The translations under genes and the position numbers were made by a program. From Charina bottae (lineage: Eukaryota; Chordata; Lepidosauria; Squamata; Charinaidae), in contig JALMGJ010000013.1 of assembly GCA_023362775.1 (NCBI GenBank), positions 28,622,274 through 28,686,273 on the forward strand: a DNA stretch of 64,000 nt, given 5' to 3'. How positions within the stretch are numbered: the stretch's first letter is position 1; every line of letters begins with the position of its first letter. Shown here piece after piece: positions 1 to 21,420 of the stretch. Under the pieces are notes generated by a model. That model did not search any database. It saw only the letters and a list, made by a program, of their open reading frames with translations, and was not told the origin of the DNA.

Positions 1-217
1 GGGAAGCACAAGGGGCCTGGACGTCTTGGGCCAGGCGAGAACGGAGGCAACAGCCACACATGCACTTTCCACCCCTCCTGGCGTATGAAATGCCTCACGT
101 CAGAGGCTTTGCTTTAAAAAGCTAGGAAATAAAGGAGAGACAAATTATTTGCACCTCCACTATTTTTCAGCACCATCACATATGTTCCTTGTGGCACATG
201 CCCACACTTGCTCCTAC

Positions 218-3799
<3,582 letters not shown>

Positions 3800-4200
3800 G
3801 GCCTCTGCCCGGAACCCCCCAAGGCCGCGGAACGAGGCGGGAGGGGGCTCAGCTCCGTTTGGCTGGAGCGCCAGAGGAGCCGTCCAACGCCCAGCTGGCT
3901 AAATTAGGGCTCATTAGCAAAACGAGCCACCAGTGCGTGGACTGGGAGGTGATAGGCCAATTCCTGCAAGGGAGGGACCCTTTTCATGGCTCCGAGTGAA
4001 CCTAAAATAAAGTATCCATCGCAGGATGCAGCTTTAGGTAGCTTTCAAAAGCAACGGGGAAATCGAGGTGGGAGGCTTTCGAAGTACACCAAACCCCAAT
4101 TGCCGAGAGGCCGCTTCCACAGGATGCCATCTGGACAGGGGCTGCTGCTGCTGAGGCTTGGTGAGATGATGGCGGGTCTGGGCAGCGTTCCTACCCTGTG
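3800..4200. other. Intergenic, upstream of CCNP
   Basis: About 400 bases between the CCNP start codon and the end of the retroviral remnant. The first 60 bases are CpG-rich and could hold the CCNP promoter. No TATA box or conserved element was recognised. Confidence 0.4.
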
Positions 4201-4295
4201 GATAGAATCAAAAGGCGGGGGGGGGGCAAAAAGGGGAGGGACAAGAGAGGGAGCAGGGCCACCCTCGGTTCGTGACGGGGTGGGGCAAAATTACA

Positions 4296-4709
4296 TCAAG
4301 GACCGAGTGTGGTCCACCCCTTCCATGGTGGTCCCAAGGCTGAAATCTGGAGTGGCAGACCCCAGTGACAAAAGACCTGTTGGTACAACAACCTTGCAGT
4401 GGTGTCTGCAGTATTATTGCACGTGGGCAAGGCTTCCACCCATTCAGAAAATCCCTCAATGTAGTCCAGGAAAATTGTGTGCCATGTCCCAATCTGTCTC
4501 TGACCATAAAGTAGGAGTTGCGACTTGGAATAGTTCTGGTTTTGAACTTGGCATTCCAGGCTATTAGTGGCAGTGGGCTGAACAATTTGTGGATGATGGG
4601 GCCATGTTACAACCTGACATGCCTTTGCCAAGGTTTTCTCTACTCCCTTGTGGGCCATGTTGTGCAAATCCAAAATAATCTGTTCCTTTTCCCCCAATTT
4701 ACTTATCAC
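4296..4709 (-). pseudogene. Retroviral integrase-like remnant
   Basis: The frame shows the start of an integrase zinc-binding domain (LHNMAHKG, the paired histidines); the following CxxC pair is not intact. It is followed by TWHTIFLDYIEGFSEWVEAL, the position of the first catalytic aspartate of the DDE core, and then HWGLPLQIS, which precedes the second. The second aspartate region is altered and no glutamate motif follows, so the catalytic core is incomplete. The remnant ends near a G-rich run at about 4217. Confidence 0.65.
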
Positions 4710-5239
4710 TGCTAAGGTGTGTGCCTGTTGGGCAACCGCTAGTTCTGCCTCTTCTGTGCTGTTGGAGGCAGAAGGCAGATCAGGCTTGGATAAATTCTGT
4801 AGTCTAGCCTGTAAATCCTCCCATCTGATTTCAAAATGGGCCAGAAACAGGTCCTCACGCCTTTAGGGTCTTTCAAAATCTTTCCCCAATACTGCCAGTC
4901 AAGACCCATGTGTTTACCTACCACAGCAGCCGGGCAGCCCTAGAAATCGACTAAGGGGTTTGAGACTGCAGTTTCCTCAGGATCTGAGATCGCATTTTCC
5001 TCCTCCCCCTTTACAGCTAGGACTGAAACTTTCTTTAAAGCTTCTGTGAATTGTTTCAGTTCTTGCGGGAGCAGCGAACAAGGCTGCTCTTTCTCCTTAA
5101 CTTTCCCTTCATTTTCTGATCCATGCCTTCCTTGCTGATTTCTTTGTAACTGCTCCACCCTTTCCTTCAAGCTTCTAGTTAGAAGCTCCATCCCACCTCT
5201 CCATGTTTTCCCCTAAAAAAAATCCTATTCCTGCTGTCT

Positions 5240-6600
5240 CCCCCACTAATAAAACCTATCTTTTATTATTCGCACCTCCCCCACATTCTTTACTTTACTT
5301 TTCTCCCCAACAATTCCAACAGCTTTCCTCGCTTCTCGCAGATCTGTTTCCAAAGTGGCTAAGTCTAATGGGTAAGCTGCATCCCTGCACCCATCGATCC
5401 CGATTGATCGCTCAGGGCCCTGCAGCACTCCTTTTAGAGACTGATTGCGCCAAGGGTGTTGCATGATGTCACTCATTGTTCGCCCCTCATCCCCGTTATT
5501 AGGGGGCTCTGTTCTGGCTATGAATTGATACCATAAATAGCGATGGCAAAATTCTAAAGGGTCTTCTTCCCCCTGCCGACCCCCAACGGCTTTAAGCCGT
5601 AATTGGGTACCAGTCATCAAGTCTCGCACCATGTTTTGGAGCCCCTGTAAGACACTAAGGCGGTCACCGGGATTAGGATGTCGCAGGTAGGTGTGCCATT
5701 TGGTGCGTGCTTCAGGGTATGTTAATAGGGCCCGCTCAATCTCTTGGTCAGACAAATTGTACTGGAGGCTGAGTTGATGTAGCCTCCAGGTCCATTTGAG
5801 GGGGTCAGGGCTCAAGGCCCCCAGATCTGTAACAATCTGTTTCAGCTCTCCTCCCGATAAAGGGGTATGAGTGACTACTTGTTCCCATTCTTCCCATTGC
5901 CGGTTTTGGGCGTTCCTGTGCCTTGTTTGTGCCCTGGTTTCCACTACAGCTATTGAAGCCCCAGGGACGGGGTTTAACTCCTCAAAAGACTCCTTCCCAT
6001 CAAGGGAAAAGTCTGGGGTTTCATCGAGGTCCGAGCCTGTTAAGCAGGCAATTTGGTAAGATTGCTGCCTTGTCTGCGCAGTTCCTCCACCTTACCAAAT
6101 TTTCCACATGCTCTGTGCTTGTTCCTAGCAGAGGTCTGCACAAGGTCCTTTAAAGCTTCAATTTTTAGTTCTTGTGCAGCATGTTTTTGTTGCCAGTCCT
6201 CTTCCCTTCCTAGACTATCCTTCAGTTGAGCCAAGGTCTCTCTTAGTTCCACCATGTGGCTCCTTTGCAGCTGGTAATCAGCCTGCAAACATGGTGGTTA
6301 TTTCTGAGTGGTTCCAAGTCTCCTTTTAAAGAGCAGTTCTCTGACCGCAACTGTGTGAGGAGCTGGTCCATATGGGACAAGCCAACTCCCAATATTACTG
6401 CCAACACTCCAGGTAAATCTTTCTGTTTCCTTCCTCCTCTTAATTTGTACAGCTTCCCAAATTCTATCCTAACAACCCTCCCTGAATACACTGACTTCAT
6501 TTTCTCCTGCAAGTCACCAACAGGCAATCCCAACTTCTTAACAAGTTTCTCCATCACTTCACAATATACCAAACCCATTTCCCCCTCCTCAGGATTCTCC
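5240..6600 (-). pseudogene. Retroviral gag-like remnant
   Basis: Three consecutive minus-strand open stretches (6578-6243, 6288-6040, 5944-5246) lie downstream of the primer-binding site, where gag belongs. The middle stretch is rich in Leu, Glu, Gln and Lys with heptad-like spacing, consistent with the coiled coil often seen near the N-terminus of gag. The third is a 232-residue helical, Trp- and Leu-rich stretch resembling a capsid. Frames shift between the pieces, so the gene is broken. A further lysine- and glutamate-rich piece lies at 5191-4940. No zinc knuckle is recognisable. Confidence 0.6.
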
Positions 6601-6720
6601 AGTGGAGCTGTTGCCTAGGAGGCAGGCAGTGACAAAGCACCCTTTTGTTGGGCATCCCCAAATTTCCACGAAGGCATAATTGATCACTCAAATAATAAAT
6701 TCAAAGGGTCCAAACCATGT

Positions 6721-6738
6721 ATCCCACTTCTGACACCA
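6721..6738 (-). other. Retroviral primer-binding site, tRNA-Leu type
   Basis: The plus strand reads ATCCCACTTCTGACACCA. On the minus strand it begins TGG, as retroviral primer-binding sites do, and it is complementary to the 3' end of a tRNA-Leu (with CCA). It lies six bases downstream of the LTR end, the expected position. The tRNA assignment is from memory of leucine-tRNA 3' ends. Confidence 0.75.
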
Positions 6739-6744
6739 ATAAAA

Positions 6745-7459
6745 TGTTACACAACGCTGCTCCCAGGTTCGGCTTATGGTCAATCACTCACACACTCACA
6801 GACTGTTGAGGCACATGGATCTTGTCTGCCCCCCTTGCTTTCTACCTGGGTTTTCCAGCGGCTTGAGCAGACAAGACACACAACCCTGGTCAACAGCCGG
6901 GGAAATAATTAGTATTACACACACACAAATACTTCCAACCGAAACACTGAGGCACAACAGATTCTTTGTAATACACGGAGACCCAGTGAATTTAAAGTAA
7001 CAGCCAAACTTTACTGGTTGCAAGGTAACATTTGCTCTTCCTCACACGCACACACATCTACACTTACCCACGTCCTTCCAACTAGGCTACCTGGCACTAG
7101 CCAGAGGGACTGCCGCCAAGTCTGGATCCAAGAACGACTCAAGGAGTGGGCGGGCTTTGGGACCCCTTTTATCCCCAAAAGTTCTTGCTTTGTTGATTCA
7201 CAAGACTGGCAGCTACTCTTGCCTTGTTAATTTACAAGTCTGGTAGCTGCTGATGGGATTGGGGTGGGGGTTTCCATGTGCTCAGGCCCACCTTCCTCGG
7301 TCTGGTTCAGGTGACATTTCAGCGGGGCTGGCTGCTGAGCAGCACTAAAGCAGGCGAGCCACAATTTAAGGGGGGGCTTAGATTGCAAAAGGTTTAGAGG
7401 CGGCCAGGAGCGAGGGTGGTGGAGGGGAGAGGCTTTGTCGGAACTCCCTGGATGAAACA
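6745..7459 (-). repeat. 5' long terminal repeat of the endogenous retrovirus
   Basis: Minus-strand boundaries were chosen as TGTTTC...GTAACA, a short imperfect terminal inverted repeat, giving about 715 bp. The 3' boundary is firm because it sits six bases from the primer-binding site; the 5' boundary is a best guess (within about 30 bases). Inside, on the minus strand, GGGATAAAAGG near 7167 is a TATA-like box, and CCAGTAAAGTTTGGCTG near 7010 looks like the poly(A)-signal/R-U5 part. No matching 3' LTR was seen in the window. Confidence 0.6.
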
Positions 7460-7619
7460 CTCACCCTGGCGAAAATGGGGCAGGCAGCTTCCTCAGAACA
7501 GCTCTGCTACCTGGGACTGAATCTGTACATAGATGTAAGCTACAATTAACAAGAGCTTGGGTGTTATTTTAAAATAGTAAGGCATTTTAATTTTAAAAAA
7601 AATGAAGACCACCACATAA

Positions 7620-10600
7620 CCAAGAAATAAAATCTTTTATTGCTTGTACCGTACAAATCTGAGGGCAGAGGAAGGCAATTCCGTGGTTTAAAAAAAAAAA
7701 GCCTTTCCAGTTTTTGTGCTTATCGGCCACGTTTACAAAAACACTCTGGCAAACTTTTATCTTACAAATTGAACTCAGGATCTTGAGCGAGCGCGGTCCA
7801 CAAAAGGCCAGAAGTGCTGTTGGTTTCCAGCAATGGGGAAGAGGACAGGCGGGGGAAACACACCGCGACAGACTAAGAGGGGCAAAGTTAAATTAGTAAA
7901 TCTGAACAAGGACTGCAGCAAGTGTGAAAAACTGTTCTTTCCCCCATCCCCAAGTGTTGTGCTGCATGTAACAGTGTGAGTTCCTGCCCAGACACACAGA
8001 CCCCATTCAGCCCTGCAGAGTCCAGGGCACAAGAGATCCCCCCAGTAAGCTGTAATCGTTCAGCCTGCCTCTCGAGCTGAATGCGTCTGGGTGGGCATTA
8101 CAGCCATGGGGGGTGCTGGGGCTGCTGGCACTTCAGGTGTGCTGAAAGGCAGGCCACGCGGCGGGGGTCTGCAGCCTGGCCGAGAGCTCTCAGCTCCCGG
8201 GGGTCCAGAGCAAGGCCTCGAGCCGACGTCCAGAGGCTGCGCCGCTAAGGCAGGTGCGATGGCCGGGCCCACGGGCAGGGACGAGGGACAGCAACCGTGC
8301 CGACAGGGGCACCGTAGCACCTTAGAGGGCGTAGGACGGCACATCACCTTGGGCAATCTCAGTCCTCTTCGCCTGACTTGTAGCCTTCAAGCTGCCACAA
8401 GCTTCGGGTCACAGTGGTGGTGAGGAGTTGCTCAGGTCCTCCGTGCAACCGCGACAGGCCGCCCGCAAGAGTTGAGACACGGGAAGCGAGACGGCACCGA
8501 GACGGATGTTGGCAGTCAAATTCGCGCCCTGCCCCACCCAATTTTGTACAAAGACGACACCCTGTGGAGCCCAGAGCGCCAAAGGTCCCTGGGCACAGGC
8601 AGACCCTAGAGGCGTGGAAGCCCCTCCGCTGCAGTCCTGAAGGCTGCTGGGAGGGGGGCGGGGCCCAGGCAAGCCTGAGCTCCCGCCTCCCTCCCCTCCT
8701 CCTAGGCTGGGGCCGCTGGGGACCTGCACAGGCGAGAGGGAGGGACTGCTGGTCACACCCAGCCGGGGGGCTCCTTGCCGCTGCTCTGGCCTGCCAGAAA
8801 CACGGCCACGGATCGGGGGTGTTAACAACAGCGGGCTGGGGTGGCCCCTTTCCCTGAAGACCTGCCACCCTTCGCATTGGGGGACTCTTAGCCAGCTGCA
8901 GGAAAGTCAGTCCGCGTTCTAAGCACACTTGCCAGAGGGCTGGTGGCCTTCCGCCTGGCAGCAAGACCGGCGTCCGCGTGGGCTGCTTCCAGGTCCCTTG
9001 CGGCAACTCGGCTGGGTGGCTTCTGTGCTGGGGAAGGTGATTCCCCTGGGAGAAGCCGAGACTGGCTTCAGCCCCCACGGCCTTGCCTGCTCCTTCCCTG
9101 CACAAGAGCTGCAGCTCTGGCCCCCGGCACGACCCGAGCCCCGGCAAGGGCCGGTGGGTCAAGCCCCTGCTAGGATTGGCAGGGCAAGGCCAGCCTTGGA
9201 TTCCGGGACGTGCTGGCGCGTCCTGCTCGAACGTCAAGCTCTCCAAGAGCTCGGGCTCCCCTCGGGCTCCCCAGGTCTGCCTGTGGCAAGCACAGGCCGT
9301 GCCTTTCCTCAGAGTGTCTTGGGGCAACTCCGTCCTGGATGGGGCACAAAACCGGGAAGGCCAGCTATCATCCTACCGGTTCCTAGAATAAACTGCCTTG
9401 GGAATTATTTCAGAGTTGTCCTGGAGGACCAAGGAACAAGCCAGCCTCCTCCTCGCAGGGCCCGGAAGAGAAAGGGCAGTGTGGAACGGGGGAGGGGGGA
9501 GACTCCTCCCAGTGCCCAAACGCTGCAGGCCTGGGGCTCCGGGAGGCTGTGAAATTGCTTGGCCAGCAAGCCTCGCTTCCTCCCCAAGGCACGAAAGGCA
9601 CTGGGCCCCCCACAGCCCACCAGCTGCAGGACGGTTTGTCGCTATGAAAGGCCCCGGGGGCTTGCCTTACCTGCAGGGTCAGAAACGGGAGCGGCAGGGA
9701 CTGCTGGGGACAAGCAAGGGATTTGGGCCACGGAGGAGGCCCTCCCCCACAGCCGAAAGAGGGAGGAAAGCACGGCTGGGGCACCCCAGGGCCGGGCCAG
9801 GGAGCTCGGCGACCCACCGGGTTACGAGGAGGATGGCCCCCGGCCAGCCCCGTTCCAGGGGCGGCGGAGGAACGAAGGGACGGGGAGTCGGGTCTGACCC
9901 CGCCTTGTTCCACAGCTCAAGGCAGAGGAAGGTTTGCCCCGCCATCCAGCGAGGGCCATTCCCGGGCCTTGGACGCGGCAGGGGCAGGGGCAGGCTATCG
10001 CGGGGCAGGAGGGCGCAGCTGCCTTGAGGCCCCCTCGGGCTGCCGGCATCCGGCAGGAAGACGACTCGGAAAAGGCCGATGCTCGCTCGGGGGCGAGCTC
10101 CCTCCTCTGCTATTTGGGGGGCGCCTCAAAGTTCCTGACAGCAGCAGCCCCCACATAAGTGGCGGGGAAGCCCCTTCCCTGCCCCACCACAATGTAAGAA
10201 AGACACCCGCTGCCTCGCTATCGACCCCAGTGGGCACCTGAGCCCCCGCCTTCCCGCTACTGCCCCACAGAAGCCAATCCTGGGGGCGAGGGGGGCGGAC
10301 TTTGGGGCTCTGCCTCCTTGCGAGCCATGGTGCCAGGGTCCTTCAGGCTCCTGTTCCCAGGGCGGCGGCAAGAAACGCTCCCCTTCCTTCACCCGATGGC
10401 ATGCGTGCCAGGGCCCAGCGCAACGCCTTCCGACGGCCCCGTAGCAGGGGCCCAGCCCTCAGAAGCTATCAAAGCACACCCAAGAAATGTCCACATGAAG
10501 CTCGGCTGCGGCCCGGAGGCAGAGGCGCAGAGGGTGGTTCGGGCACAGGGACTCGGCCGGCCCATGCGGCCACCTGGCCGTGGCAAGGCCGCCTTGGCCG

Positions 10601-10735
10601 CCTGACCGCGCGGGCCCAGGGTTGTCGCCTGGGAAGCTTCGGAGCAGCCAGACGGCGGTCCCCTGCCACCCCGAGTTCTGCGTCTGGCCAGCCCCACGGC
10701 CTCTCTGGCAGGGGCACCACAGGAGCGCTGCAACG
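7620..10735 (-). other. AKT2: AKT2 3' untranslated region
   Basis: About 3.1 kb without a conserved coding frame between the AKT2 stop codon and the first good poly(A) signal on the minus strand. It is GC-rich. Long UTRs are usual for AKT2 in vertebrates. No other gene was recognised in it. Confidence 0.6.
7636..7641 (-). terminator. AKT2: AKT2 poly(A) signal AATAAA
   Basis: Canonical AATAAA on the minus strand about 3.1 kb beyond the AKT2 stop codon. Cleavage is expected about 15-25 bases further on, near 7615-7620. Confidence 0.6.
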
Positions 10736-16599
<5,864 letters not shown>

Positions 16600-17769
16600 G
16601 TTGCTGCCACCGTGGGGCACGCAGAGGGATTACCGCCTGCCAGGTGGACCAAGGGCGGCCTGGCGACCTGCAGGAGAGAAGGGAGAGGTTGCCGTCCTGA
16701 GAGCTGGAAGAACCGTCTGCGGCCACCCCGAAGCTGCCTCTCTGCTTCTGGCCATCGCTGCCCCCAGCGCTGCAGAGCAACTTGGCTCCTGAGCGTTGTG
16801 AAATTCTCCCCCGAGCCAGAAGCAGCACCAGCCTGGCTTCCCTCCGGAGCCTGGATCCCTCATCCGCACTGGCCAGTGGCCAAGATCCGTAGCGAAAAGG
16901 AACCGATTTAAGCCAAAAGAGGTTCTGCTGGATCCCCTGGACTTCCCAGAGGCAGCTACCTCATCGGGCCAAGGTCACGCAACCAGGTCACCCGTGACCG
17001 CAACCACCAACAGAGGCCGGGATGACCAAGCCGGCTCCAGGCCTAGGCCTGCAAGCATTCAGCGGCTTCACCACCAACCAAGAGGGGGAGGATGGCTTGG
17101 ACTGCCTTCTATGCCATAGGGCTGGGAGGTGCTTCTGCTCCCCACCTTTACCCCTGTTTTCAACTTCCTTATAGGCCCCTAAGCTTGCCTGACATCAGAA
17201 GAGATCAAAGGGACGAGCAAAGAGGGGAGCCTTTGAAGGAACTGCACGTGCTCAGGTTCCAACCAGCTGGAGAAAGATAATCCAGGTACCAGATGGGTTT
17301 AAGAGGGCAGTAAGGGATGAAAGACAGGGCCAGAAGGGAAGGGGGGGGGCGCTTGCCACAGGGGCTCATTGGAGAATTGGGAAGGCTTCAATCGCCCTGC
17401 AGTTGCCTGAATGTCTGTTCCTCTGTACCCACGTGCCCAACAATGTGGGCATACATATTGGGGCATGTCCCAAGAATGGCTGCCATTCAGGGACCTGCAC
17501 AAAGATCAAGCAGGAAGACACAACAGAGCTGCAGCTTCTTCAGTAGGCAGAGAAAATCACTTCTGGAGCGTAAGATCTGAGTCACAAAATCGGAGGAGAC
17601 ATCAGAGCTCATATTAGGTGACTGCCTGCTTGGTGCAGGATCTGCTATAGCGTTTCAGATAGACGGGTACCCAGCCTGTGTGGGATGACCACCAGCAAAG
17701 GGGAACCCACCCACCCACCGCTTCATTTGGCAGCCTGCTCAACTGGCCAACAGCTTGTACAGTCAGGGA

Positions 17770-18080
17770 GTTCTTGATGTCTAGCCTGATCCTCCTTCCT
17801 GCAGCTTTAACCTCTCAGTTCTGGTCCTGCCTTCTGGGGCAACAAAGAATAAGTCTGTTCCTCCTTCTGCGTTACATTCTTCAGAGACTAAGAGTATCGT
17901 AGTTCCCCTTTTTTGGCAAAATAAACATACCCAGTCCATATACAACTTGGTTCCCAGACTCCTGACCATCTCGGCAGCCCTCCTCTGAAATTGCTTGCTA
18001 CGTCCCTTTTGGAATGGTGGTGCCCAGAACTGGACACGGTATTCCAAGGCCTGTGTTATCTGAGTAGGGCGCGCTGGAGT
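17770..18080 (-). mobile_element. CR1 LINE 3'-end fragment
   Basis: The stretch GTGCCCAGAACTGGACAC with GTATTCCA, preceded by TCGGCAGCCCTCCTCTGAAATTG, matches the recurrent reading of CR1 3' ends in sauropsid genomes. It is oriented so that the LINE sense strand is minus. It is 5'-truncated and has no open frame. In AKT2 intron 1. Confidence 0.6.
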
Positions 18081-19510
18081 GAAGCAATTGCTCTCCGTAA
18101 TCTACACGCTGCGCCCTTTTCTCCTTGCTGTGCATGCTGGAGGCGAAAAGGGAAACTTATCTCCTTGGCCCAGTCGGGAAGACTCTTGCACAAAGATGTC
18201 ATGGCATGTGTTGTTGTTACAAAGGCGAAGAGCAACAGGGATGGCCATGGTGTTGCAACAGCGCTTTGGAGTCCATTACAAAAGAGTGGAAAGGACTGAT
18301 CAGAAGCTTCCATTCTGGAGAGCACTTTGCTTCTGGACACGAGGCTTGGGCAAAAGGGCTGAACCCTTCCACCCCGCCCATTCCAGTCTGGTCAGCTCTG
18401 CTTCTGGGGAAAGCCAGAAAAATAGCGGAAAGCTAAGCCAGCCTCTCAAAGCCAAAAGAAGCCGTGTTGCCTTCCTTCGTCAAAGTACGCAGGCAAGGCG
18501 GGACTAATCTGTCCAACAGAGGAAGTCCAGGGACAGGAGACTTTTTCAAATGGCAGAGGGCAGGGACCCGGCTGACATGGTGGACCAGCATTAAAAAAAG
18601 TGCTATGGTTTCACACAGCACTTCTTGGCATGAGTAACGTGGAAAAACCGATAGGACGCTATTCAATGTGTTCCGATCATGTCTGGCAGGAGGCACGCAG
18701 GAAAAAGCTGCCCTCCCTAGAAACAAACTGCTGCAGAATAAAATGCATGATCTGTGTAACTCACGGCCACAAGAAGCAATGATACATCTGAAGTGGCCAT
18801 GGACCCAAATACGGCCAGAGCACCTTATGCTCAAACACCCATTTCTCAAGCCCACTGTTCCTGCTGAGATGAAAGGTGCTTTCAGTCAAGTCAATGTCAA
18901 ACGTGGCTCTCCCGGAAACGGCATCTTCCAACTCTCCCAGCTGGAGATCAGAGATGGGGGGGGGGGGCAGATTACTGCTGTCATAACCTCTGATTAACAT
19001 TCAGGCTGTCAGGAAGCCCCAGGGAGGAGCAGCACTGCCTTACCACCTTGGCAATGCAGAAGTAGTGGGCATGGATAACATCTGAAGAGATGCACAAAGG
19101 GGAGAGGCCTGAGTAGTGGGAGCGAAGGAGCAAAGAGGCAAGGATTCTGAAGGCTCAACGGCAGTAATGTGGAACCTCTGCTGTAGAACTAATGTTATTT
19201 GCACAACCACGAAGCCAGACTTTAACAGAAAACCACATTCTTGTTGCAAAGGTTTTCTGATAGTGAAACAGTTGCTGAGCGATTCTGTCTCCGCCTGCTT
19301 GCGTGTGAAGGCCCTAGCCATCCTCTTCACTCACTTTTGGATTCCTGTGCAGAGGCCCACAGGAGGCATCTGCCCCATCACTCGGTTCATTTACCTGTTT
19401 CTACAGAAACAGGCTAGGGCTGCTTCCCCACCCCCAAAGCCACAGCCGCTGGTCCAAGGAAAGGACCCACGCCCTGACTTCTCTCACGGGGAGGGGGCTG
19501 ATTGACTTCC

Positions 19511-19545
19511 AGGGCAGGCCAGGCCAGGCCAGGCCAGGCCAGGCC
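19511..19545. repeat. (AGGCC)n minisatellite
   Basis: Six to seven tandem CAGGC/AGGCC units in AKT2 intron 1. Confidence 0.85.
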
Positions 19546-20379
19546 TCTTGCCTCTGGGGCTGGTGGGAGGCAGAGAAGAACTGCACTGGATTGTAGGAAT
19601 CACACGCTGCGTAGGCTGTCGGGTGGAAGTCCAAGTTCAAGACCTGAGCTTCTGCGCATCACTGCAAACGAACACCAACTTGCCAGCCTTTATAACCGGT
19701 AGCTGAGCGAACATTCCAAGTAGCAACATTATGAAGCACTATTTGCTTATCCTTCAAACGCTAGACCAACATTCTGCTTCAGTCTAGTCAAACAGAAAGT
19801 GATTTGTTAAAGGGTTTGCACTTTTTGGTGTATTTAAAATGAAAATGTTATTTGCCAGAAATCAGATTTTCTTTCGGCGCACCTACCCTGTTGGCAGGTA
19901 CTCTTAAACTGGGTACTCTTGAGCTATCGCCCTTTAGCCCAATCCGCCTCACAAGGTTGTTGTGGATGAATAATGGGAAGCAAAAGTGCATTAGATTTAC
20001 AAGCCACCTCTCCTTCAGGAGCTCCAGGTGGAGTAGCTAAGGTTCCCTCCCCCCATTTTCCTCCACAAGGCCAACCCCATGGGGTTAGTTGGGTCGAGAA
20101 TCCAAGTCACCAAGTCATCCAAGCATTCGTGGCCAAGGGGGGCCAGAATGTGGCCACTATAGCACACCTTGAGTTCCTGGAGGACACGTGGGATACAAAT
20201 CTATCTACAAATCCATAAATAAAACGCCTGCCTTTAAAAAGCCCTGGTTTTTCAAAGAAAATCTATGGAGCCGAGTTACCTGTGACGCTTCATCCCTGGG
20301 GCACAACAGCTTCCTGCGGGGGCTACAAAGCTATTGGGGGGGCGGGGGCTGGAATCTGCTGAAATCCCACGAGCCCCGA

Positions 20380-21420
20380 GTAAGAGGGGCTCTCGGGCAC
20401 CCCACGAGGCATAGCAAGGGGAGGGGCGTCCCAGGCCGCGGGGTCGCCCCTGGCTTAGATCCAGGACCTGCGGCTGGCCGAGTCCCGAGAAGCCTCGCAC
20501 CTCCCGGGGAAGCCCCGGGCAGACGTGCCGCTTCCCCGCCGCGCTGCGGACTAGAATTGCACGCCCGGCTGCCGCGGCGGACCCAGGAGGAAGCGATCGC
20601 GCCCCCCGCGGCCGGGCTTCGGGGTCCGGAAGACGGGAAAGGCTGCCCGGCGGCCGCGGCTTCCTGCGCGATCCCCTCGGACAGAGGAAGAGGCGGCGAC
20701 GGCGCGCGGGGACCGCGCACGCCCAGGCGACTCCACGCGGGCGGGCGGCGGCTCCGGCCGAGCAGGCGCTCCCGGGGAGGACGCAGGACGGGGGGCCGCG
20801 GAGCGCCTTCCGGGCCCCGGACCGCAGGCCGCGTCCGAGCGGCGTCGCCGGCGCGCCTTGCCCAATCCTCCGGCCCCCCCGCCAATGGCCGCGTCCGCTC
20901 CCCGCCATCCCTCCCCCCTACGGCCGCCGATGGTTCAGCCTCCCTCCCACAATGCCCCGCGCGCAGCCGTCGGCGCCGCCGCTCTCCGCCAGGCGGCGGG
21001 GGGGCCGCGGGCGCCGCCTCCGCCCCCCCTCACCTGCCGCTGCTACCGGGGTCCCCGCGGGGCCATCCTCAGGGCCGCCGTCGCGTCAGGCCCGACGGCG
21101 CCCGCGCCCGGAAACCCCGCCTCCGCCCGGCCCACACGCAGGAAGGGCGGCCGGGACGCGAGCAGGAACGACAACAGCCCCGCCGCGAGCAGACCTCCGC
21201 CGCTCTGCGCAGGCGCGGCTGCCAAATCTTCGGCGCCTGCGCGAAGGCTGAGTCCCCTCGCACATGCGCGAAGGCCGCCCCGCCAGGAGAGGCGCCCGCG
21301 GGCTTTGACCCGAGGCACTCCCCCCCTCTGCCCCGCGCCCGGCCCCCGCCCGAGCCAGGCGCTTCTGCCGCCGCCCCGCGAAGGAAGAGACCAGCGACAA
21401 CACGCCGAGCAGACACACCG
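20380..21420 (-). promoter_or_regulatory. AKT2: CpG island, AKT2 promoter and non-coding exon 1
   Basis: Dense CpG over about 1 kb, in sharp contrast with the flanks. On the minus strand GCGGCAG|GTGAGGG at 21034/21033 is a strong splice donor with no coding potential upstream, fitting AKT2 non-coding exon 1 with transcription starting between about 21050 and 21400. The island directly abuts the C19orf47 3' end (poly(A) signal 21421-21426). Confidence 0.6.

Larger units (their letters stand above)
4200..7459 (-). mobile_element. Degenerate endogenous retrovirus, 5' LTR plus gag and integrase remnants
   Basis: Reading on the minus strand there is an LTR (about 7459 to 6745), a six-base spacer, an 18-nt primer-binding site, gag-like frames (about 6600-5240), and an integrase-like remnant (4709-4296). 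Protease, reverse transcriptase and RNase H are not recognisable: only about 500 bases separate the gag-like part from the integrase, so a large internal deletion is inferred. Sequence below about 4200 shows no second LTR. The insertion lies between CCNP and AKT2, about 160 bases beyond the AKT2 poly(A) signal. A leucine-tRNA primer site recalls the ERV-L (class III) group, but the family is not settled. Frames are interrupted, so the copy is non-functional. Confidence 0.8.
16600..21033 (-). other. AKT2: AKT2 intron 1 (upstream of the first coding exon)
   Basis: Between the first coding exon and the predicted non-coding exon 1. It holds a CR1-like fragment (about 17770-18080) and an (AGGCC)n repeat (19511-19545). 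Human AKT2 intron 1 carries the microRNA miR-641; no matching hairpin was recognised here by eye. Further 5' UTR exons cannot be excluded. Confidence 0.45.

Noticed and set aside
8359..9327. 322-codon minus-strand frame
   Set aside because: It lies in the AKT2 3' UTR, has no recognisable domain, and is typical of GC-rich UTR.
16600..21033. Search for a miR-641-like hairpin in AKT2 intron 1
   Set aside because: No match to the mature sequence was seen by eye on the minus strand.
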